64,000 nucleotides of DNA from the NCBI RefSeq assembly GCF_007655135.1, contig NC_045131.1, forward strand, positions 5,394,001-5,458,000. The letters run 5' to 3'. This DNA is from Punica granatum (lineage: Eukaryota; Streptophyta; Magnoliopsida; Myrtales; Lythraceae). Below, one piece after another: positions 10,715-25,530 of this stretch; the stretch's first letter is position 1; every line of letters starts with the position of its first letter. The translations under genes were made by a program, and so were the position numbers. The notes under the pieces are model-generated. The model made no database searches, had not been told where the DNA came from, and saw only the letters and a program-made list of their open reading frames with translations.

Positions 10715-12812
10715 TTATGCTTGAGTCTGATGGACCTCTACTGGCTTCCCATCCTCCTCGGTGGAAACCAAAGTTTCATTTGTATGTCGGTGTTCAACGG
10801 GCTCTTGCCGGCTATCCCAAAGCTTACTGGTCTTCCCGATTACAAGAATAAGCTCCAGTTGTTTCTGCTGCTGCTCCTACAAAACACAAGATAACAGTCA
10901 AGTCAATGATCAATTACTGCTCCATTTGAATTGAACGAAAGGGGAAGAAACCTGGACATGGAAGAAAGCACTATCTAAATGAGCCAAGACTCCAGGAGTA
11001 TTCTGGACTAATAATATGCTAGGAGAGGTACAGAGACATTTTAAGCAAAAAGTAAAACAAAGAAGAGCAGAGACAATACTGGCCCAGCTCAAATTCTGAA
11101 ATTATAAAATTAATGCCAAAAAATAAAAAGAAAAAACAATGTTTAAACAACTTCGACACAACCAACAGCATAGGAAAAAATTTCACGATGATCCTAACGT
11201 ACTAAAGACTGTTTTTGGAATTATTCACGTACTCCACAAGTCACCTAACATCTGAATATTCGGTCTCCAAGTAAACTATGTATTACATTTTCACGTCACA
11301 AGAAATTACCTGCATAGCCAGCAAAACCTTTTGAATTTCACCCAGCTCCTTCTCAAGAATGTCCTCTTGTGCTGCTAATGCACGGGTGGCCTCTGAATTC
11401 TTTTGAGCCAAGGCTGCAGTCTTGACACCAAAAACGAAATGCAAAATAGACTTTTAATCCCTTCAATCAGTCTTACACAAGATTAGACAATTTCTTTCAG
11501 GTTAACAAGTAATAGAATAATTCCAATATCTCAAATTTACGGCCAGGAATCCAATGATCGTGCCAAAAATTGTCCCGGGGAATAATAAAGTTGTAGGCAC
11601 CACGTAAAAGAACCAAATAAGAGTTGAGAGCACATATTTTAAATGGTCCTGTTGCTGGATATGCTGCTGAAAGAGCTCGGTCTCTCCTATAAAGTCCTAA
11701 GAAATTAATGTTCAACTTGGGATAATCTGTGAGATCTTTGAATACTCAATCTAATCCGACAATTCATTCCTTGAGCAACATCTAAATTGTAAGCTCCTTC
11801 AAGAGGTTCTGGAAAGTGGAGCCAAGACATACATATATATATATATTCCGGCAAATCCCTAAGCTAATGGAAACACATGTCAATTTGTAATAATGGCCCA
11901 ATTTCTTTGATTTTCTAAATATATCATTTCTGTTGGCAGAAGTATATGATTTGAAACTATATGTAAAAATGATATCCCCTTATTCAGACCACTCTCTCAT
12001 ACACAACTACGCTCATCCTTACAGCAAAACGGGAGATCAAAGTATGTAAGATTAGGTCTTTTCTGGCTCAAAATCAAACATTTTGTGCACAAGTTTGCAG
12101 GAAATGATGACAAGAGCTAGACTTTATCGCTTAATATACAAAACAAGCAATAAATCAGTGCTAGAAATAATCAGAACAATGATAAACTCACAACCTCAGC
12201 TATTGGTTCTGTCAATGCTTTCCGAGTAAGCCGAAACCTAATCCCGAGCTTCTCGAGCTGCCGCGACAAGCCCCGTATTATTGTTGCAGAGCTTCTCAGA
12301 TCCTCCTCCAATTTCTCAACTCTCTCCACCAAATTCAAATCCCGACCACCGCCCGATTTCACCGACTGGTTAAAAAACCTTCTCCATTGCCGAATCCTAA
12401 CCAAACTCCCAATCGCAACTCCACATATCAATACAACAACAACCCACACCAAAACCCTATCCCCGAACCCTCCAAAAACACTTCTTCTAACCGCCAACAC
12501 TATCGAAACAGCCGCCGAAGAAAGAAGGCAGAGAGACTCAACAATCGAAAGAAAAGAATCAACCCCAAAATTACCGGGAGCGTTCTTGTTCTCCCCGTAG
12601 ACAGAGCCATCGGAAGAGTAAGCTCTGACGCGGCACATATTGGAAGCGAAGCCGCCGTGCCATCTCAGTAGAGCTCTGTGCTGTACAATGTGGAAATGGG
12701 AATTGGCAATTGGGAGGATGAGGCCGGGGCTTCTGATAGCGGGGGGACGGGGGAAGTGAAGGGCGATGCGGGGCGATGGGTTCTGCAATTGGGCCGATAA
12801 CAGGACTGACAT
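10715..12812 (-). CDS. Unidentified, probably plastid, two-span membrane protein with coiled coil (296 aa)
   Basis: Three exons join in phase 0: 12812-12195, 11420-11310 and 10876-10715, giving 206 + 37 + 53 residues. The first ~70 residues are rich in Ser, Arg and Pro and poor in acidic residues, like a plastid or mitochondrial transit peptide. Two hydrophobic segments follow (about 85-108, SIVESLCLLSSAAVSIVLAV, and about 115-137, VLVWVVVVLICGVAIGSLV). A long helical region comes next with heptad-like hydrophobics (VERVEKLEEDLRSSATIIRGL) that continues through exon 2 (AQEDILEKELGEIQKVLLAM). The C-terminus is polar. I do not recognise the family; the layout fits an organelle-envelope protein with a coiled-coil tail. 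The third exon's reading is supported by correct splice sites and an in-frame stop. Confidence 0.75.
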
Positions 12813-15330
12813 GGCGATCGGTGAGCCTGCGAGTGGTGCGGGTGAGTGAGGATTAGGGTTCTGGTAGGTCGGAGTTGGGAAGAGAGACGACTTCCATTTC
12901 GGCTGTGCAGGTGGAAGGTTTCACAGTTCGGTCAGCGGAGCGACCAACCGAGTGAGCAACAGAAGAAGCTGGGCGATGAGTTCTATGAATGGCGCGAGGG
13001 CCTATCGGCGCAGTTTAGTTGACATAGCTAAAATGAGCTGGGGGTTCACTGCTCACTGATTTCCACTCTTCAGCCCAATGGGCTTTCAGCCTGAAATGCA
13101 TGTGGGCCTACAATGGAACCGGCCCTGGACTGGGCCCAATCAGGTCGCATTCTTGTTTACCTTCTTTCTTCTGAATCTCTTTCACCCAATTTGGGATCAT
13201 TTCTTTAAAAAAAAAAAAAATGGTTTCAATTCAGTTCGTTTAATTCGGTTCAGTTCAATTCAATTGTAAAGAAATTGTGTTACTTGAAAAATTAAAGAAT
13301 TTAACTGAAATGGATTGAATAATTTTGTCTGGAATGCATTCTAAAATTGAATTGAATTGATAATAATATATTTGCATGTAGTCAATTTTCCGCCAATCGA
13401 ATTCTAACTAAATCTTATTGATTTTGACTTTGATTTGAAATCAAACGTAAATCTTATATATTTATGAGAAATCTTGTGTTATTTGGACTCCGAACAACAT
13501 AATTCTTATGAAATGAATCGAATTATTCCATTTTAGAGGATTCCAGAGAAACTATTTATATAAAGCTCTCTTTCTATTGAACAAAGGAAAAAATCTTCAG
13601 AACGTGTTATTGTTATATATGCTAGCAGGAAAGAGATGAAAGTCTGTTCTTACAATGACAGCTTCGACAACGACCAATCATCAGCTTGAAACACATTGGT
13701 TGCTGTCGTTATTCACACAACAACTGCACATTGCACAAAGTTAAGGTAACCATAGCGAACGGAACATGTGATACTTGATCCATATGTTGACAGCATCGAA
13801 AAGTAAGAACCTAAAACGCACGAAAGACCGAATTCATCATAAGAATACCGCGAAACCCGTACGAAAGAAAGATCCAACCAAAAGAACAGGATCTAACAAC
13901 ACAAAATTGAGAATTAGATGGGCACGTGCCGTTTGGGGATCTACAATGGAATTCAAAATTTACTACTCAATCGCCATTTTAATCTCATCTACTTCTGCCA
14001 TGTGGTTTTGGCCTCTCGAAGAAAGGCCAGCCCACCTAACTTCGAACGACTCTTGCACCTATATTTCCAAATGTTATTCACCTTTCTTTTTTTCTTTTCT
14101 TTTTTTTTTTCATTCCATCGTCGATCAAACATTGTTTCCCTCCAAGTTCTTAGATTGGCCCTTTCTTGCCCGTTGTCTGCTTTTATGTTATTCCTCGGAT
14201 ATTCAAAAGCATCTTCAAAAATATGAAAAACCTAAGTATCTTTCCAGCAAAAAATTATATTTATATATATATATATATATATATGAAAACGTAAAGTACG
14301 CAGTAGTTTCCATGCATATGCAGACAGAAATAATGGCCTACACTTTTTCATATCAATAGACTTTTCATTGAATGCTTAGGACAGGACAAAAAGAAACCTC
14401 TGTGAAATTTTCCTCGGTCGGTCAAGAATGCCCCCTTCATCGAACTATATAATGATAAGCTATCGATTGTTGGACCTTGGTGACATCTAACCATCGATGA
14501 GTTCCAAACTATCGTGACAGTACAGGTATATCGATGTCCGAACAGATAAGATTGCATGCTCGGTGCGTAATTCCTGTCAATGTAGTTCTCCTATTTCCTT
14601 GAACATTCATTTTGCGTCAGCAGAAAGAGAGAGTAGGGACCGAAACAAATGGAGAAAACGTCTTTGGTACATTTTGGAATACTTTTTGGTAGCTTTCTCT
14701 GTTTTCCACATGCAAACATGGAACAAGCTTTCTGTCAGTGCCCAAAGCAAGCAACTAGACTGAAGCTTCTTGAACTCCAATCCATAATCCAACGTTCATG
14801 TTCCTACTCATTTCCGACCAGTCACTCGATCGCAGTTTACACGATTGGCCTCCGTGCGAAATTTCCTCTCACGCCAATTCGGAAAAGTTTACCTTTGTGA
14901 TCGACTCAGTATTGTTGATACCAATAGTGGTCAAGTAAAACGACGTATGCAACTCGGGCAGTTTCAGAAGCCACATTCGACCTTGATGTGTCCTTATTTC
15001 TATCTATTGATTTAAAGATCTTTCTTGTCGAACTACATTCATACACCACAGCATTAATCAAACTCGAACGAAAGTAGATAGTAACAACAAATCGTTAACA
15101 TTCTACGATAGCTTATCCTTCCATACCCGGTTTTGCAATTCCCCCTGCAACAGGACAATTTGCCCCTAATTTGCGACTACCCAGAAGTTCTCACACAAAC
15201 TGCTAAAGCATTGGCACTGAAAATTGCAACAACAAACAATGGGTTCGATGGGAACCATACCAACTTTATTCAAATAGCATATAAAAATTACCAGGAAATT
15301 CATCGCTGCTTTCTTTTCCGGAACAGCGGC
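12813..15330. other. Intergenic region between two minus-strand genes
   Basis: About 2.5 kb. It includes the promoter of the membrane-protein gene, near 12813-13020. The rest is AT-rich, with a (TA)n run at about 14262-14284 and homopolymer T tracts near 14088-14112. Open frames here have skewed composition and no recognisable domain, so no gene is called. Confidence 0.55.
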
Positions 15331-17857
<2,527 letters not shown>

Positions 17858-18049
17858 TGTCGACAAATTGTACAGAGCTTTTTTCCTCTCTGTCCTTCTG
17901 CTTCCTCTCTCTCTCTCTCTTTCTAGAGCTACAATGGCAGTGAGGTTTTAGAGAGAGAAAGAGAAGGCAGCAGTGCTTTTGGGAGAAGGTGGTGAGGGGT
18001 TGATGGACGCATTTATAGTGTTTTAAATAAGCAGGAGGGAGAGGGGGAC

Positions 18050-18088
<39 letters not shown>

Positions 18089-18355
18089 CAGACAGACAGA
18101 GCAGCTTTTGGTCTTTTTTCTAGAGAGAGAAAGCGAGAGGGTTTGGTAGGAGGGAAGGTTCAAACAGTCAAAGCGAAAGAGGAAGTGGGATGGCAGCGGC
18201 AGAGGGGTCAAGCCATCCCATTCGGGAGAAGGTAGTTAGGAAAATTAGAGTTAGCCAGGGACCATTTTGTAGATACCATAAACTTATAGCTTCTTTTTTT
18301 TTCGCAATAAGAGAAGCCTATTTTCCTAAAACAAGGGTAAGAAATTATAGAAATA
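17858..18355. other. DHS upstream region with GA/CT microsatellites
   Basis: The 5' flank of the DAHP synthase gene contains a CT run near 17905-17925 and a (GA)n run at about 18054-18083. GA/CT tracts are common in plant core promoters and 5' leaders. No other gene was seen. Confidence 0.6.
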
Positions 18356-18510
18356 ATCAATGTGAGTTGGTTCGATTGATTCAGTACTTATTATACTTAA
18401 GTAAAATTTAAAATTTGAATTTTGTATATAGAAAAAATTCACTTTGAAAATTTTTTACTTCTTAGTGAACCTACCCGGCTCGACTGGATTAATCGATTAT
18501 ATTGGACTTC
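18356..18510 (+). repeat. SINE-like repeat, degraded copy
   Basis: This segment resembles the better-preserved copy at 23119-23300. It starts with a similar GAGTTGGTTCGATTGATTCA head, then TACTTAAGTAAA, then a TAGTGAACCTACCCGGCTCG tail. Its B box has largely decayed. Confidence 0.5.
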
Positions 18511-19304
18511 TGAATACCATGTCACATGCCGAAAAAAAAAATATAGCAAAACAACGGATCATGTGCATCTCATTGATCAGAATCGACCAATGATCTCTTG
18601 ATTATGTGAGGATGTTTTTTGTGCCACTGTAACAATACTTCTTCCCCTCAATTTTTTGCATGTTATTATAGAATTATTATTTGTATCAGTGATTCAGCGG
18701 GTGTGTGTCACATGGAGGTTTCACTTCACTTTCTTGATTTCACAACGTGTCGGATATTGCAACTCCCAGCAACGTCAGAGTCTACCATACGGTTTCCCCG
18801 AACGAGTACGAGTACGAACGCGGCCGTGTAAGGGACAATACAATAACAATTCGTTTGGTTTTAAAGTTGATTTTTAAAATTTTAACTCTAACCTTAACTT
18901 TATTCGCTACACAACAAAAGTCAACAATACAATTATTACTTTTTCATTTTTTTTAATTTTTTTAATCATTCAATTCAATTTTTAATACTAAATTTTTCCA
19001 ACTATTAATTACTTTTTCACATTTTTTTTCATAATTCAACAATATAATCATTACAACCCAATTAAAATCAAAACTTAACTCTATTAAACTCTAAAACCAA
19101 ACACATATTAGGTTCTAAAAGTATACTTAAATAGTAAATATGCTTACCAATGGGAGCGGTGTAACTCTTACCAATGAATGGAAGGGAACTCGAAGGTCCC
19201 ACTGTATTGGCGTCCCCTTGAATGCGCAAATAAGCATCGGCGTAATTACGTAATTTAGCGTCCCAAAGTCACGTGGAGGACGATATATTTTTTTAAGGTG
19301 GGAA

Positions 19305-19440
19305 TCATGTTGATTAATCTAATTCAAGTCAAGTCGGTCCACTAAAAAGTCTCAATAAAAGATTTTTCATTCACAAGATAAAACTCGAATTCAAGATTTT
19401 ATTTAGAAAAAATACCTATCGAATTGCTAAAATCAATCCT
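19305..19440 (-). repeat. SINE-like repeat, degraded copy
   Basis: On the minus strand it shows GAATTCGAGTTTTATCTTGT followed by GAATG, then TTAGTGGACCGACTTGA, which match the B-box region and tail of the copy at 23119-23300. Confidence 0.45.
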
Positions 19441-20399
19441 TATCAATTAGAATGGGATATTTTTGTTAGAATAGGAATGAGGTGGAGATAGTCACCCTCG
19501 TTCCCTTAAGTAGCTACCAAACCAAAGAGATCATAAGTACAACTCCTATGCACAATTCACCACACCTACTAAATATGGTGTCAGAGTGGCTTTGGTAAGT
19601 GGTCGCCCCTTTACCAAGTGAGGCATGGTCCGACGCAATAAAAATTTTAATAACAAATTAATAAATACAAATAGTCTCACATCACCAATATTAAATATGA
19701 AAATTTATTTATTTATAGCACCATTGTATTATATCATCTTTGATAGCATAGTGGCCACCCTGTTTAGTCCCAATATATATATATATATATTAATCGTGAT
19801 GATCCTATTTTTCAATAATATGATAAAATATATTTATGGTGTAATCAGTTATATGATGCAATTAACATTTTGAAAAAATTTATTAATTATTTATTTCTTC
19901 ATTAATAATTGCAATTCAATGATTCAAAAGGGATTGTAAAAAAAAATGATTGCACTATAAATTTTTTTGGTAAAGAAGAATCAACTAAATTGTTATAATT
20001 AAGAATTGACACTCATATTTTCATCTGTTGCAATTTGATGAGTATTTTTTTTAACTTCATATGCCCAGGTAGGATCATAAAAAATTTGCCCATTCCTCCA
20101 AAAAGAGTATATATATTTTTTAAATTACAAAGGAGACTCATAAACTTAATAAAAGGAAATGAAAAATTGAGCACAAATAATCTCACTTGATGAGAATCGA
20201 ACTTGAACGGGGAGATTACTCCATGTCTCATCTTAGTTCCTTAAGGAGTCACACCCAATAGCCATGTCTCATCTTCCTCATTTGATTGATTACTCCATTT
20301 TTCTGAGTTTAGTGTTAGATTTTCTTACCATAGTTGGTGTCTTTGATTCAAAAAGTTGCTTAGTTTGCTGATGCTTTAATGGGGAGATAAAAGCCCGAA
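19441..20399. other. AT-rich intergenic DNA
   Basis: No gene was found. A further B-box-like stretch (GTTCAAGTTCGATTC on the minus strand) lies near 20180-20210 and may be another SINE remnant. Confidence 0.5.
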
Positions 20400-21120
20400 G
20401 AGAAAACTATCAATAGCTTCTTCAAAAATTATATTATCATCAATATGGTCCTTCAAATATCTTATTGCCATCAATATGGTCGTTCAAAGATCTTATTGCC
20501 ATCAATATGGTCCTTCAAAGATTTTTGCCATCGATATGGTTCTTTGAAGATCATATTGCCATCAATTTGGTCCTTCAAAGATTTTTGCAATCAATATGGT
20601 CCTTCAAAAATCATTCCGTCCATCAAATTAATCCTCCGTTAAAAAGACCGTTTCTATTGCTTAACTCCATCAAATAATTTCTATATAAAAAAAGAATAAA
20701 ATATATCTACTGAAACAAAAAATCGACAATATTTTTCACTCAAACACATGCGCTGTGATTATGTCAATCGCCTGATAGTCTCCATCTCCACCTCCATCTC
20801 CATTCATCTTCATCTTTTCCATTGATATTTAGAAGAAGAACAAATAAACCAAGCAGATACGTACATTTCCAACATGAACATATATAGACTGAATGTTACA
20901 AGAGAGTATGAAAGAGACTGAGAGAGAGCATTTTTTCTTCTGTCTGAAAAAAAAAATTCTAACGTTTTTTAGTGAAAAATTAAATTGATGGCAATATAAT
21001 CTTTGAAGGACTATATTGATGGTACAAATCTTTAAATGACCAAGTTGATGACAATACGATCTTTAAAGGATTAAATTGATGGCAATATGATCTTTCGGGG
21101 ACCAAATTGATATTTTTCTC
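20400..21120. mobile_element. Foldback element with arms built of ~30-bp units
   Basis: The left arm (20400-20640) holds about six tandem units of 29-31 bp, with a core like CAATATGGTCCTTCAAAGAT. The right arm (about 20980-21120) holds about four of the same units in reverse complement. The outer ends also pair: GAGAAAACTATCAAT on the left, and ATTGATATTTTTCTC on the right. About 340 bp of unrelated AT-rich DNA lies between. No open frame or clear target duplication was found. This looks like a non-autonomous foldback DNA transposon or MITE. Confidence 0.75.
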
Positions 21121-21213
21121 AAAGGTCGAACATATACGAATCCCATGATTTCCTTATATTTGTTAGAATATTAAAGAATAATAAATTAGTACACTGCCGC
21201 ATGATGACATCTA

Positions 21214-21490
21214 TATACTTGAGCTAAAGCAGAGTTCCAAAGGGAAATTCTCCTTTAGCCAAGTTTCACCAAATGATTTGCTATAATAAAATATTTTTAA
21301 ACCCATCTCTCTTTTCTTTTCTTTTTTTATAGTAAAAAAGAAATAAATGATTTTACCTATACTTAAGCTAAAGGAGAGTTCCAAAAGGAACTCCTTCTTC
21401 AACCAAGTTTCACCAAATGATTTGATATAATAAAATATCTTTAAATCCTTCTCTCTTTTCTTTTTTTTTTATAATAAAAAGAAATAAATG
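21214..21490. repeat. Tandem duplication of a ~145-bp unit
   Basis: Two adjacent diverged copies begin TATACTTGAGCTAAAGCAGA (about 21214) and TATACTTAAGCTAAAGGAGA (about 21358). Each contains AAGTTTCACCAAATGATTTG followed by TATAATAAAATAT and a TCTCTTTTCTTTT tract. Confidence 0.75.
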
Positions 21491-22605
21491 ACTTTACCTG
21501 TGAAAAAGAAATAAATAAATAACTTTATTAATATAAATTTATTTGGTTTCATTTTTTTGGTGTGTAGTATGGTATCCGACCCCAACGGACCCTGAGTAAT
21601 TCAATTCAAAACCCAATTGGTTCACTATGTTAATGTATCTTCTCTATTGGCAAGACACGAACTTGAACCTTACTTAAGAGGCAGCGTTGGGTCCGTTTGA
21701 ATCAATTTCTATTAGTTCACATTCCTTCTTTGTTGAGGCCATCTTTTTTTAATTATTTTTTGAATCATCATTTAATCTACCTATTCATTGATAGTTTTTC
21801 TTACTCTTATTATTAACCAATCCCACAAAATCCTCAATTTCTTATCAAGTGCTTTTCATTTTCAATCAAATTATTTTTATTTTCTTATTAAAAAATTTAA
21901 ATTTAGTCAAAATGAAGGACACCAGTTTTAAATTTCGAAGTACATAATTTCTAATTAATAATACATGATGTGATACAATAAGAATAATATTGTAATTTAA
22001 TTATAAGCTATGATTGTTCGAAAACATTATCACATAGTCCGCAATGAAGTACGGGTGTACTACTAGTAAAAATTAAAACAAGCGTGTAACCGAAAAAGAA
22101 TAAACAAAAAAGCGTTCAGAATGATTATGCAGAAAATGTTGCTTGGTTCAAAACAAGAGTTTTTTAGACTCTCTCTTCTTCTTCTTCTTCTTCTTCTTCT
22201 TCTTCTTTTGCGAAGCAGACCAACTTTGAGACGTGCGCCCTAGAGAGTTATGATATATGTATAGTAAAACAAACTAGCTACCTTCTTTTTTCGAGGCATG
22301 TGGATACACAACCAAAATGACCCACCCCATGAAACATGAAGCTCCTTTGGTTTTTCATAGTGAATTATAATCATAAAGCCAAACGGTGTATAGGAATTTA
22401 CTATGGGGTGATGAAAAGAAGTCAAAAATCATATAAACTATCCATTAAGTTTATAAGCGATTACTGAACTCATTTTCAACGTAAATATTTAAGTCAACAA
22501 GTTGTGATATACATTCAATCTCTTATAAATTCATTGAATTCGTATTAACTTTTCCATATGAGATCTATACTCTCAATACAAACAGTACTACGACGACAAC
22601 ATGCA
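21491..22605. other. AT-rich intergenic DNA with a (CTT)n microsatellite
   Basis: No gene is supported. A CTT trinucleotide run spans about 22170-22208. A segment at about 21600-21700 carries a minus-strand GGTTCAAGTTCGTG box and a CTTAAGTAAG motif, and may be a further SINE-related remnant. Confidence 0.55.
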
Positions 22606-22796
22606 TGGAATTCGAAAAAATATTTACATGAGTGATACATAGATTTCAAATATATGTAACACTCCAAAAAATAGTAAAAAGTTAAAATTTATTTTTGATT
22701 TGATAATTATTTCCTTTTTCATTTTTTTCCTGAAAAGGACAGTTACATAGATTTGAAATCTATGTGTGACTCATGTAAATATCTATTTGGAATCCG
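22606..22796. repeat. Small inverted repeat (hairpin)
   Basis: Arms of about 40-55 bp pair. The left arm has TATTTACATGAGTGATACAT and AGATTTCAAATATATGTAAC. The right arm is the near-exact reverse complement, ending TGTGACTCATGTAAATA. The spacer is about 80 bp. It may be a small MITE. Confidence 0.7.
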
Positions 22797-23118
22797 TAAA
22801 GGGAAAAAAATGCATGGAATCTCAAAACGTTCTGCTGTTTCGACGGCTGATGCCTTGGGCAGGGTGGAGGTGCAAACAGACCCTTCAAGAGTTCAAGGTG
22901 CAAATTAAATCTAAGCTTGAAAGTGTGAGGTGCGGATTGCAAGAAATGTAAAGCCTGGGGTGCTAGGAGGTGGTGGATTGGACATAAAACTTCATGCTGC
23001 GAAAATAATTGCCCAAAACGGCGCGTGGAACAGTCTATATATATATATATATTCGTTAAATACAACGACTATGTCGAATAACATATATATCTTATAGTAA
23101 TTAAAAATACTATATTAT

Positions 23119-23310
23119 AACCAACGTGGGTTGGTTCAAGCGATTTAGTATTTGTTCTGCTTAAGTAAGGTCTTGAGTTCTAGTCCTTGTGAATGCAAAA
23201 AATTCACGCTATGAGAGCTTTACCCCTTACCCCTTAGTGGGCCGACTCGGCTCAACTGAATCAGTCGAGGCCCAATTGAGTTTCCATATATTAAGGTTCA
23301 TACAAAAAAA
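23119..23310 (+). repeat. tRNA-derived SINE, best-preserved copy
   Basis: The head GTGGGTTGGTTCAAGCG resembles a Pol III A box and GAGTTCTAGTCC resembles a B box about 50 bp further on. The body ends with CGGCTCAACTGAATCAG and an A-rich 3' end. ACTATATT occurs at about 23109-23116 and again just after the A run near 23311-23318, which is consistent with a target-site duplication. Confidence 0.65.
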
Positions 23311-23451
23311 ACTATATTTTATATATATATACATTGACATCTTAACCGATTATGTCTTTTTTTATACATATAGTTTATACAAACAATATATTCCTTCAAC
23401 CAACACATAAAAATTTCGATTAGTACGCTGAAAAGGAAATTAGATTATTGC

Positions 23452-23460
23452 TGGGGTTGG
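23452..23460 (+). repeat. Left 9-bp target duplication of the MULE element
   Basis: TGGGGTTGG here is repeated exactly at 25531-25539 on the other side of the element. Confidence 0.85.
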
Positions 23461-25530
23461 CTGGTTAATTACACCAGAGGTACAAAAGGTTTACAATGCG
23501 TAACAATGTGGTACAATTTTTTATTTTTTATTATTTTTGTAATGGTTTGATACAAAACATTTCAATTTTGTTCCAATCAAGTACATTTCCCAATTGTCCT
23601 CTCACACAAATAGTATTTTCCTGACGTGGCGTGCTCGATGTGTCACTATTTTCATGTAAACCAATCATACCCGCCACATCATTAATGGAGATGTAATTTG
23701 AAAAGGTAAAAAAAAATACAAAAAATAATAATACTGAAAAAAAATTGTTTAAAATGTTAAAAAAAAATCAAAATTGAATATGTTTATGCTATCTTTCTCC
23801 CTACCTATAGCCTGTGACGAATGAAGAAGGAAGATTGAGGAAGGAGAAGAGAGGGCAATAACGCTGCCTCCGTCTCAGCTACCACCATCAAACTAGCTCC
23901 GATGGTCTCCTCTCACCGGCAAGCAACTCATCACCACCCCGTCACAGCACCAGTACCTCCTCATTCCTATCTCTCGTACTTGTTATCCCCCATACGAGAT
24001 CAGATCCACTGCCTCGACCTCCTTTGTCTCGGCTCTTAGGAGCGTGCATAGATACCGGGCATACTCGGAATCGATTTGAATCTACCCGTTAGGGTAGGGT
24101 CCGGGTAACTTGTATTGAAAATAAAGTAGAGTTCGGTACCCGAACCCGAACCCGATAATAATTTTTTCTAGTTATATTCAAATATATTTCTTCATTTTAC
24201 TTTACCATGTTCCCCTCTTTGTCTCTCTCTCTTTCTATCTTTCAATAGAAGTTTCGCATTCCTTATCATCGGTAGCTTTGGTTTGACGATATTGATGTGT
24301 CCTCGGTGAGGCCTGATCGTATTACATATATTTAGTTTTGTGGATGGATTGATGAGACATATTACTAATTGTTGTAGATATATTGTGGATTAATCTAAAT
24401 CTATGTCGACATTCTGTTTTGCGTTATTACTGATTATAAATGAGATATTTTTCGATTTTATTTAGTACGACGATAAAATTTATATGTTTCAACAGGGTAC
24501 TCGGAACTTGTGGTATAATACACGTTCCATGTATGTTCCGGTTTCAAGACTCAACAGGGTAGGGTCATGTTCAAAAATCTTGAAACATGTTCCTTACAGG
24601 GTATGATTCGGACATTGTAAAAAGAACATGATACCCAAACCCGACCACCCCTATCCACTTTCTCTACTTGCAACCCAAGCTCAAGACCACGACACCACCA
24701 TGAGTTTCCCCTCCTTTGCTGTTGCAGGCTCCGGGGCATCCCTATGGTCTGACACCAGCCTGAGCTCAAGCCCACATCTCGTCATTGCCTCACCCCCTCT
24801 ACATCCTGAGCCCATGAGCTCAGTCCTGCTCTTTTACCTCTTCTCTTTCCCTTTTCCCGCTCCCTTCTGTCTCCATTCTCTCTCTTGCAGGTCCGGAGTC
24901 CTTCCATCTCGCCGTCGTGAGCTTCCCCTATTCTACTACTCGGGTCTTGAGTTCGGCTTTGCCTTAGCCGTGTTTAGCGCGCCCTCACCCAAAAAAAAAA
25001 AAAGAGTCTCCATGACAGAGTTTGGTCTCTCGATCCCTCTCACTCTTTTACTCTCCTTGTTTCCCCATTATGCCCGCTTCCTCTCTCTCTCTTGCAGATC
25101 TCGGAGCTCCGATGACCTCCATGGTAGCACGGGATCTAACTTGGTCTCACTGGAGCTGCAGACCTAGTCTCTCTTTTCCTTAATTTCTTTAATTTTTTTT
25201 CTTAAACTTTATTGTGGATATTGAATATTTTTATTTCTTTGAATTTTCTAAATTTGCTTTTTCATTTTTTTCTGAATTTTTATTTTATTTTTGATTTTTT
25301 TATTTGATTTTTTCAGATTTCACATATCCATTAAGAATGTGGCAAGTTTTGATTGGATCCACATGACAAAAGCGCCACATCAGTAAAATGTTTACATCGT
25401 TAGGGCAATTGACGGAATGCACTTGATTGAAATCAAATTGAAACGTTTTGTATAAATTTGTTACAAAAAAAATATTTTGTGTCATATTGTTACACATTGC
25501 AAACTTTTTGTACCTCTGATGTAATTATCG
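23461..25530. mobile_element. Non-autonomous Mutator-like element (MULE), possible Pack-MULE
   Basis: About 200 bp at each end form diverged terminal inverted repeats. The left end has AATTACACCAGAGGTACAAA. The right end, in reverse complement, has AATTACATCAGAGGTACAAA, and similarity continues inward through CAATCAAGT and GTGGCG/CCACAT motifs. Perfect 9-bp flanking repeats and long inverted ends are Mutator hallmarks. No transposase is encoded. The interior is more GC-rich than its surroundings at 23830-24040 and 24640-25165. It has exon-like patches and two CTCTCTCTTGCAG-type acceptor-like sites (about 24879-24892 and 25083-25097), so it may hold captured host gene pieces. AT-rich DNA with ACCCGAACCCG-type motifs (about 24046-24660) may be a nested insertion. 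Confidence 0.85.

Noticed and set aside
11497..11715. Minus-strand frame inside an intron of the membrane-protein gene
   Set aside because: It has no domain, no matching splice sites, and the flanking exons already join in phase without it.
13775..14359. Plus-strand frame of 194 codons
   Set aside because: Low-complexity, Lys/Ser/Phe-rich, ends in a TA microsatellite and lacks any recognisable domain or promoter.
20425..20640. Tandem ~30-bp units resembling a CRISPR array
   Set aside because: The units are contiguous without spacers, diverged, mirrored in reverse complement at 20980-21120, and the genome is a plant.
22766..23065. Overlapping frames on both strands near 22.9 kb
   Set aside because: No recognisable domain; the segment adjoins a small inverted repeat and looks like repeat-derived DNA.
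24628..25167. Plus-strand frame of 179 codons
   Set aside because: It lies within the MULE, spans two acceptor-like CTTGCAG sites and a poly(A) tract, and reads as captured or low-complexity DNA, not a whole gene.
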